Source: Macrosoma leucophasiata (lineage: Eukaryota; Arthropoda; Insecta; Lepidoptera; Hedylidae). Taken from it: 64,000 nt of DNA. A program made the translations under genes and the position numbers. The notes below the pieces were generated by a model. That model was not told the origin of the DNA and made no database searches. It worked only from the letters and a program-made list of their open reading frames with translations. The DNA lies in the NCBI GenBank assembly GCA_036365455.1, contig JAWQUS010000027.1:16542501-16606500 (forward strand). The letters run 5' to 3'. Of the stretch, positions 57,095 through 64,000 are shown in pieces (the first letter of the stretch is position 1; each line of letters begins with the position of its first letter).

Positions 57095-57430
57095 GTACGT
57101 CACCCCGCCGGCTACCGGCCACCGTACCCGCAGTCGGACGAGATGCGGCCGGCGCAGAAGGTCTGACAGTACGAGCCGTGCGCCGGCCGCCTGCAGCTCG
57201 TCGCGCTGGCGCCCGGCCTGCCCCTCGTGCTCGGGTACGTCACCCCGCCGGCTACCGGCCACCGTACCCGCAGTCGGACGAGATGCGGCCGGCGCAGAAG
57301 GTCTGACAGTACGAGCCGTGCGCCGGCCGCCTGCAGCTCGTCGCGCTGGCGCCCGGCCTGCCCCTCGTGCTCGGGTACGTCACCCCGCCGGCTACCGGCC
57401 ACCGTACCCGCAGTCGGACGAGATGCGGCC
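56982..57430 (+). repeat. 140-bp tandem array covering the 3' half of ADAM10 exon 15 and its donor
   Basis: The phrase cgcagtcg(t/g)acgagatgcg recurs at 140-bp steps (56986, 57126, 57266, 57406). Units 2 and 3 (57122-57261, 57262-57401) look identical base for base. Unit 1 differs at a few sites (tat/tac, tcgtac/tcggac, agcgcc/tgcgcc). Unit 4 breaks off after cgg cc and continues differently, with TGC in place of TGA. Each full unit contains a gtacgt donor (57095, 57235, 57375). 140 is not a multiple of 3, so reading through the array changes frame each time. High GC and near-identity suggest recent expansion. Confidence 0.95.
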
Positions 57431-58233
57431 TGCGGCGCAGGTCTGCCAGGACAAGCGCTACTATGTCTATGTTTTAAATTGCTTCCGTATGTATTTTATT
57501 TTTATTTTAAGATTAACCTTGTGGAACATAAATAATAAAATTGTTATCACGGTAAAGCTAGTGGTGTTAATCCAGTGATGTTAGTGCTTAGCGCCGTGGT
57601 GTTTAAATCAAATGGTAATAATTATACTATTATATTATAAAAACATAACAGCTCGGGCCTGAGTAGCGGCAACTGATCTACTATGTAAATGTTCATAGAC
57701 TTGGCTACAGGTAGTCACTTGCCATTAATGTACACTATCCATTCATAACATTTACTGGTTGAAGAGTTGTGTCGGAGCTCGTGGGCGTTGGCACCGCAGC
57801 ACCTTATATATCGGCCGCCAAATGGTAGTCTACAGCTCTATCGTGTTCCGGTTGGATGGTAATGTATGGCTACGTAATATCTATCACACGTTAGGCCTCC
57901 AGGTGGTAACGCATCTGCATATTATTTATCGAGTTTTGTGTAGATGTGCTGCACTGCAGTTACCGTCCACGTGAACTGCACATTCGTTCGCTACCCTCAT
58001 TATAGTAATAGGTAACACAACACACGTCTGGCTTCGGTGCAATGGACCGAATCCGCCGAACGAATCGCGCGAGCGGACCGCATCGAACTTGATTAATAAT
58101 AATTATGTCCGCCGAACTAGAGGAGTTCGGCGGACACAGCCAGATTGGTTGGGAGCGTACCGAATCCGCGGTCCGCTCCGTACCAAATCCGGACGTGTGT
58201 TACTACTATTACATAAAACCCTTTTCCCCGCAG
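57095..58233 (+). other. Last intron, with the rest of the exon 15 array and a SINE-like copy
   Basis: Starts with donor gtacgt inside the 140-bp array (to 57430). A degraded family A copy follows at about 57745-58010 (cgtgttccggttggatggta, gtggtaacgcatctgcat), then a 29-bp hairpin at 58107-58135 (gtccgccgaact/agttcggcggac), and the acceptor cttttccccgcag. Confidence 0.75.
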
Positions 58234-58402
58234 ATACGTGTACCGGGCGGGGCCGCCGTCTCCCACGGGCGGGCGCAAGGTGACTGTGGGGTCACAGACC
58301 ACCATCACGCTGCAGTCGCCCGACGCGCTCGCCGTCACCGTCGCCGAACCTTCGCCCCCGCCCCCACACGCGCACCCGCACCAGTCCCCGCGCCCGCGCT
58401 AG
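58234..58402 (+). CDS. kuz: ADAM10 last coding exon: tail C-terminus
   Basis: After the acceptor cttttccccgcag the first base completes a split Gly codon. The exon then encodes 55 residues, YVYRAGPPSPTGGRKVTVGS, QTTITLQSPDALAVTVAEPS and PPPPHAHPHQSPRPR, followed by TAG at 58400-58402. Strong GC at third positions and the phase match to the donor at 57095 support this frame over the phase-0 alternative, which would run on past the TAG. The sequence has no obvious family motif, as expected for a divergent arthropod ADAM10 tail. Whether it is translated depends on the TGA upstream. Confidence 0.8.
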
Positions 58403-59791
58403 GCCCCAAACATAGAACACGCCGCACTAACAACTCGTCGCCTGACTGCCCCTTAGGGCTATATTTGACGTTATCACCAAAAGGTATAGAGCTCTATTAT
58501 TATAGAGTCACGTATCTGGTGTCCGTTAGGTTGCGCTACCAATTTAGCGGCGCGGCCAGCTCGGACGGCGGCACAGAATGTCACAGGTAGCGCCGCCACG
58601 CTGGTCGCGTCTCCACTTATCACGCTGCCACTCGGCCGCCAGTGACGTCCATTTTGGTACTGTCGCTGTGGTGTGGCGACTCAGGTGTCTGTATGGTGTC
58701 TTGTTTGGTAGCTTACGGACACCACGGTAATGCGACTAGTTGCGCCGCCATGTCCCGGTAAAATATAGCCCATAACCAAGTTCACTGTCAACAACCACGG
58801 CTCGGAATTGGTTAAAAAAAATACCGGTTAATAACTGTTTCGTACATTACCGTAATCATTTCGTTCGTATAACCGAAATAAGCCGGTTTTTCTACACGTT
58901 GCATAATTATTGTTACTTCACTATACAAGTGAGTGTGAATATTTGATGAGTAACGGTAAAAAAAAAATTATAACCATAACCTTAAAACAGATCAAATTAC
59001 GATTGTAGCTTGGGCAAAGAGGCTGGATTGATGTAAGAGTTCTTCATTCAGAAGAAACGTAACTCACTCAAAAGAAGCGACCATAAAATTCTGACCTTTA
59101 TTTTTAAAGGTATTTCGCATAAATAACCAATTTGGAAATAGAAATATAACATGACAGAAAACTTTGGTAGATAAAAATCAGTTACGGTTTTAAACGCAAC
59201 GTAACGTTTAAATAGCTTCTTATCTGTGACTCGATAATGCGAAAGTGGCCTTGCAGGCCAATTTGAAATATTAATTTTATATTATGAATTTCAATTGTCT
59301 TCGCTAGGAGAGGTGATGTTTCATAGTCGAATAGTAGAAAATAATGTTACATTTATATTTTGAAGATAGTTACATATTATGTAAAAAGTTGGAATTAGCG
59401 ATTCCTAGGTACCGTTACAATCATATCGTCACAATTGTATAAAACTCACTGGAAATAGCTTATAGCGTTTTCTGTCAATTTAATTAAATTGTCAGCTCTG
59501 ATCCGTGGTGGCACTTTTATCAACCGTGCTTTGTGAATCAATTACGTTTCTTCTGAATTATACATTCGCAGTAATCGATCCATCTTTTTTAACACTGACT
59601 GAAGATCAATACTGCCGTGGATGTCAGTCATGTTGGATTTGAGGTGTGAGTTGTAGTTTCGTCGCTTTGATATCAATCGTATATGAGGTAGAACTTTGTA
59701 ATCTCAATTGGGTTGAGATGTATAAAATGTATTTAGATTTTTTTTGTTAATAAAATATTAAGGCACACAAATAATGCTTAAATGAAATGAT

Positions 59792-59870
59792 CATATGTTG
59801 AATCGAAAAATGCAATTTTTCGAGCGCAACATATGCTAAAAAAATCTACATTGATTTGTAGATTTTTAGG
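59792..59870 (+). other. Two adjacent hairpins in the presumed 3' UTR
   Basis: Hairpin one, 59792-59835, pairs catatgttg...tcgaaaaa with tttttcga...caacatatg around a 5-nt loop. Hairpin two, 59836-59870, pairs ctaaaaaaatctaca with tgtagatttttag. The catatgtt motif appears once more right after (59871-59878). Such stems could be RNA regulatory structures or the remains of a small palindromic element. Confidence 0.6.
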
Positions 59871-61829
59871 CATATGTTAAATTAAGCTAAGATCAAAATG
59901 AAGTCTAAACACGTTTTATACATGTCAACCTTAAACCACGGGGAAGCTGGGATATGGGCGCGGATCCTCCAAAATACTTAAAGTTCTTAAATTATCGAAG
60001 AAGTATATAAAATACGATATAATTTCACATTAATCGACTCTGGCAATGCAAGACAGCATAAAAGCTTGGTTCCACATAATCAGGCTTAGTGCTGTGCGTT
60101 AACACGCTTCACGCAATTATTATGGACTTGGCGAAAATGCATTTGTATAGTATTGAAACGCAGTGTGATAACCGTTATTTAGATTTTAGTAAAATTGAGA
60201 AATACTGCTCTTATCCGCACTTCCTAATGCTCCCTTTCGTAAGAGTGTTATGGGCAATGCGCTGGTTCACCTGATATAATTAGTCCGTATTCACACCGCA
60301 TTTTATGATTTTAACAAGATTAAAGTTTGTTTTTGTATGTCGAGTGTAGATCTTTTACGACTCACTAACGTTATTGTTTTTTTTTTAGTTTCAACTTTTT
60401 TATCTTGCTGAATACAATCTGGCTGTGTGGATAACGGACAAAGTCTAACCTTAAAAACCTGTATACAGATATAACCTGACATAGAAATATAACAATTAAC
60501 GTATTGAATACAGTATTATATTAAAACTATTACTTTTATCATCCATGTGCCGTGTCAGGCTTAGGCCGCAGTTACAACGCACTGATATTGTCTTCATAAT
60601 TAAATTGTTATCAAAGCATTCTCTATTGTTATCCAGTGAGGACTTTATTCAATACTTGGAACATATAGGATACACGCAGGATCATCGCCCGCTCCCCCTT
60701 CTCAGTTTGTTTTTTTCGAAAACGACTTCTAGCTCAAAGGTGGTTCTCGACCGTGCGTGTTCTAAATTAGCTGTTATTTTTATACAAGGATAGGAAGGAC
60801 CGACGGCGTGCCCGGTGACGCCCCTCAATGGGAACGCTCAAAGTAGGGACGCGCGACAACTACCATTATCGATACGTGGTCGAGAATAACTTCGATAGTT
60901 TCGAATTATATGTAAGGAATCCAGTGCATTTAGGTTGTTCTGTGACGCAGAAATCCCTTCACAATTGAATTCTCGCTACTACAGAATAGCTTTGCGAGGT
61001 AGGATTGATATATTGATAACGATACAGATTTTGAAACGAATATAAAATAAGAAGTATCACGTGATCGATATCAAATTTGTATATTATAAGTATTTCTCGC
61101 TGATGATAAATGTTAATTATATATTATTATAGATAAATTGAAAATAATTTCGCGAGTTAACATTTTGATATTTCTGTGTATTGTCCCTTTTTAAATCTAT
61201 AACAGAGTTTGTTGATTGAGTATGGATTAAATGAAATGGGCCTCGATGAGTATTATTTTTTGTAGTTTTATAGCAGTTTACTACATTGGTGATTGCTATT
61301 TGTTGTTATATTGTTAGCAATTGAATGATAATGCGTATTATTATAACAAACTCACTTGATCCATGGTATCGATAATGAAAGCATCGTGCGTCCCTAGCTC
61401 CGACCGGACATTTATGTATATTTTTGTATATAAATGGAGAAGTATACAAAGGCTACGATGTAAAAATATCATGCGAATACATTCTGAATATTCATACAGA
61501 TATTAGAGTTATGTACGATTACCGCGTTGTTTTACTGGAATCTCTGTAATTGTAATTTTTATATAAAGTTATTTTAAATATATTTAAACGTAAACGTAAG
61601 CGGAATGTCGAGGTGCCATTATACCAATTTGTATTCCAGTTGATTTCTTAGATACTCTTTTTTTAAACTTTTGTACTGTATATCATCTCAAAATTGTATT
61701 GTTGTGATAGTTCAATTAGATCGTGGGCTCAAAACGTCTCCTTTCCAAATTTAGATTTTACGTATTAAGTTTGACTAAGAAATGGCGATTGAAGAAATAG
61801 TTAACACTAGTTATTGTACAAAGAGATAA

Positions 61830-61835
61830 AATAAA
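61830..61835 (+). terminator. Candidate polyadenylation signal
   Basis: AATAAA in gataaaataaattcg. It is one of several plausible signals downstream of the ADAM10 stop; which ones are used cannot be told from sequence alone. Confidence 0.3.
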
Positions 61836-62754
61836 TTCGTAGAAAGACTGCTTGGACATTTTACCTATTGCTGTATAAACATTCCCTTTTCGAATGTCCA
61901 CTTAGCGTAACATTCCTTTACAATTTGAAACTGCCATAAGTATAATGAAATAAAAAACGAAATAAGCTTAAATCGTACACTCGTGTTAACATTTCTCCAT
62001 TACTGTTTACTGTACTGCGCCGGTTTTAGTCTTCCTGTTACTCATAACGGCTACATGTGATGCAGCCATCGTTTAATTTTATTTTTAGGTATAATATGAA
62101 ATTTGAACATTATTGCCAAATAATCAAGTATGATTAGACTGAAATATTCGATCTGTAATGATAAAATTTGCATTTGTTTAATTTAAAGGCGCACCACGCG
62201 CGATGGCTCAAACTAAATTAATTGTAACATTTCAGTATTTATGTTCGCCTTTGTATAACATATCACACTACACTGTTACGTTGTGTATTATCAGATGCTA
62301 ATCTGTTGTACAGTTCAGTTCAATTGATCTCTGATAGATAATGTTTTGTTTAATTTTCAATCTACGTAGAATAAAGTTTCCGTCGTGCAAGCCAAAGAGC
62401 ATGATGTATTTTTATGATTTCTATACATTAATGTTAAGGATCAGTCTTTATAAGTATACCATATTAATGCCATTTTATTAGTGAATGTGGAAACAATACA
62501 CAAATTGTTGTAATTGTACTATAATATTGTATATTTGTATGTAAACCGAGAGGGTAATGTTTCTGATGTAGAGTGACTCGACCAATCGTGTAATTGATGG
62601 CTAGCGTTATTTCCATCAGGTAGTACTCAATGGCATTATTTCTCCCTAAGTGTAAGCTAGATTACCGTAATAGATTATTTAAATGACAATGTGAATATTT
62701 TTAATTAACAAGATGAATGTTACAACATGTGATTTCAAAACAACAAAAAAATAC

Positions 62755-62760
62755 AATAAA
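62755..62760 (+). terminator. Candidate distal polyadenylation signal
   Basis: AATAAA in acaataaatttta, followed within 30 bp by a T/G-rich stretch (atgtattttgttttcg). It is the last such signal in the repeat-poor region; upstream alternatives are at 61830 and 62370. Confidence 0.35.
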
Positions 62761-62780
62761 TTTTACATGAAATTATGTAT

Positions 62781-64000
62781 TTTGTTTTCGACCCATGTCA
62801 TCTCTTAAAAGCCGGCGCTCACTGACGGTTGATTTTCGATCTTATTTCAACGTTTTTAGCTAGCAATAAGATGACATTATTTTATACGAATATGATGAAA
62901 GGTATCGCGTGATGACGCGACTTACCGCGGCATACCATTGAACGTCGCCTCATTCCCTAGGTTACTACGGGATGTCCGGCACAACGTCAAATTTTACAGG
63001 ATTGCTACGGCACGCCACTGTAACACGTGAGACGCATAGATTACTGTTTGGTGTCAAAAAAAGTGAGTGCTAACTGTGAAAAATAAGGTCGAATTCGGAT
63101 TGAATGCAAGTGAATTTTGTACCCACGATCACTGCTGGAAACTCGCCTAGCATGTGTAATCGACACCTAACCCCGTGGATAGGTGTATATACGGCATCAT
63201 ACGTACGGCGTGTGAATATTTTTCGAGACTGTGGTAAGGAGGCACACGCACGGCGTATTTTTCAAATCCATAGGTACGGCAGTGTCCCACACGCCATGCC
63301 GTGTTTTTTCGCAATATATCCCATTCATCGAAGACTATGAGACAATGGTTGCCAGGCCTCCGGATAAAACCGGACATAGGCTTTTTGATTCCTTGTCCGG
63401 TCAAAATACGCGATATCCGAATTTTGTGAGGCTTTTTATATTTCGCAAACGAGCGGCCTTTTTACTCAAATGTCCGGCCAAACTTTGTAGTCTCTCCGAC
63501 TTAAGGTTTAGCAACCTGGCCGGAGAGCAAACAATAATCATAATTCACTTCCGTTTTTTTTATATCCGTCAAGTTATTATAAGATTGTGGGTAGGTACAG
63601 TTAGGGAACTCGCAGCTTATCCAAAATCAATCAAATAGGTACAGCATTCATTACCTCCGGCCGCCACGCCACATAAGAATGCCCGTGTGATCAAGTTCAG
63701 TTCCCTGATAATACGCTTCACGTAAAGCTAAATCAAGAAAAACAAAATACATGCACGTAATGAAGATTTAATAATGTGTACTGTTCGTATATACAAGTTA
63801 TTACAAAAGTATCCTAAAGTATATAAGTATAATACTATTATATTGCTAAAGAACAAATACATGTTCGAATACGTTAAGATATAATAAAATTTCAGTAATA
63901 AATCAATTAAAATTAAGGTTTATCCATAAACAAACGGCTTGCTGCCGAGGTTCAGTTTTCCCATCTTTTTTTGTTAATATTAAAAAGTATATTTAAAAAA
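62781..64000. other. Downstream intergenic DNA, nothing recognised
   Basis: AT-rich with a few repeat-like phrases (ggttgccaggcctccggata at 63349, caacctggccggagagc at 63511). No coding exon or RNA gene supported. Confidence 0.6.

Larger units (their letters stand above)
13274..58402 (+). other. kuz: ADAM10/kuzbanian gene, spliced span of 16 visible coding exons
   Basis: The exons together encode a type I membrane metalloprotease of the ADAM10/Kuzbanian family. Family members shed the ectodomains of Notch, Delta and other surface proteins. Seen in order: prodomain, cysteine switch, furin site RTRR, reprolysin catalytic domain with [12 protein letters not shown], Met-turn, disintegrin domain, cysteine-rich domain, one membrane helix, and a basic proline-rich tail. 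Every exon pair has GT-AG borders and matching phase, giving 949 complete or split codons before the TAG at 58400-58402. Residue numbers used below start at the first complete codon (13276). The initiator exon with the signal peptide is missing. Odd points: one in-frame TGA (codon 870) in the tail, and partial exon copies in four places. The membrane anchor and the ADAM10-type sequence HTPSSNPK separate it from secreted ADAMTS or venom-type relatives. Confidence 0.96.
58403..62780 (+). other. Probable long 3' UTR of ADAM10
   Basis: About 4.4 kb after the TAG with almost none of the repeat families that fill the rest of the window, apart from a possible short fragment near 59221-59285, and no coding signal. 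AATAAA occurs at 59749, 61830, 61949, 62370 and 62755. The repeat-poor character and the multiple signals suggest a long AU-rich 3' UTR with alternative ends. The true end cannot be fixed without transcript data. Confidence 0.55.

Noticed and set aside
56764..57578. Long overlapping open frames on both strands with 46-residue internal repeats
   Set aside because: They are produced by the 140-bp GC-rich array read in wrong frames. The ADAM10 frame with correct splice phases explains the region better.
13274..58402. Secreted or venom-type metalloprotease
   Set aside because: The long ADAM10-type prodomain, membrane helix with HTPSSNPK and cytoplasmic tail identify a cell-surface sheddase of the kuzbanian type.
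58234..58590. Phase-0 reading of the last exon giving a ~119-residue Arg-rich end
   Set aside because: It does not match the phase-2 donor at 57095, loses the third-position GC pattern, and runs into AT-rich DNA.

Overview
This window is a piece of an insect nuclear genome, almost certainly from a moth or butterfly. The background is AT-rich and the coding exons are GC-rich. It is packed with repeats typical of Lepidoptera: Helitron 3' ends of the form hairpin plus CTAG, RTE retrotransposon tails ending in (GAT)n, a LINE 3' tail encoding RWFGHIERM, a mariner copy, and small MITEs. I see no bacterial or organellar genes.

Only one protein-coding gene can be supported. It is a plus-strand ortholog of the membrane metalloprotease ADAM10 (kuzbanian, kuz), spread over 16 recognisable coding exons from 13274 to 58402. 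All exons have GT-AG borders and their phases join into one frame of 949 complete or split codons before the final stop. In order they encode: prodomain with a cysteine switch (13274-45596); furin site and start of the catalytic domain (46914-47070); reprolysin domain with a zinc motif split by an intron (48114-51663); disintegrin and cysteine-rich region (51429-54211); membrane anchor (55220-55452); and a basic, proline-rich cytoplasmic tail (56026-58402). The exon with the start codon and signal peptide was not found. It lies either in the first 13 kb or before the window. After the stop there are about 4.4 kb with almost no recognisable repeats and several AATAAA signals, probably a long 3' UTR.

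Layout: 1-13273 is upstream or intronic DNA with many transposon fragments and one ~0.8 kb tandem duplication. 13468-16053 holds a dead mariner. 16121-28354 and 28547-45421 are two giant introns (12.2 and 16.9 kb) filled with SINE-like elements, Helitrons, LINE tails and two striking hairpins. 45422-58402 is the compact part, with 12 introns of about 0.4-1.3 kb.

The most unusual property is that four different exons of this one gene have decayed or tandemly repeated copies of themselves in the DNA directly downstream. The prodomain exon at 28355 has one echo. The catalytic exon at 49297 has four tandem echoes, the first still open and phase-correct. The zinc-motif exon at 50522 has one echo. 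The tail exon at 56938 has a 140-bp tandem array. In the tail exon an in-frame TGA interrupts a reading frame that otherwise joins the last exon in correct phase, so the C-terminus is either shortened, read through, or misassembled.
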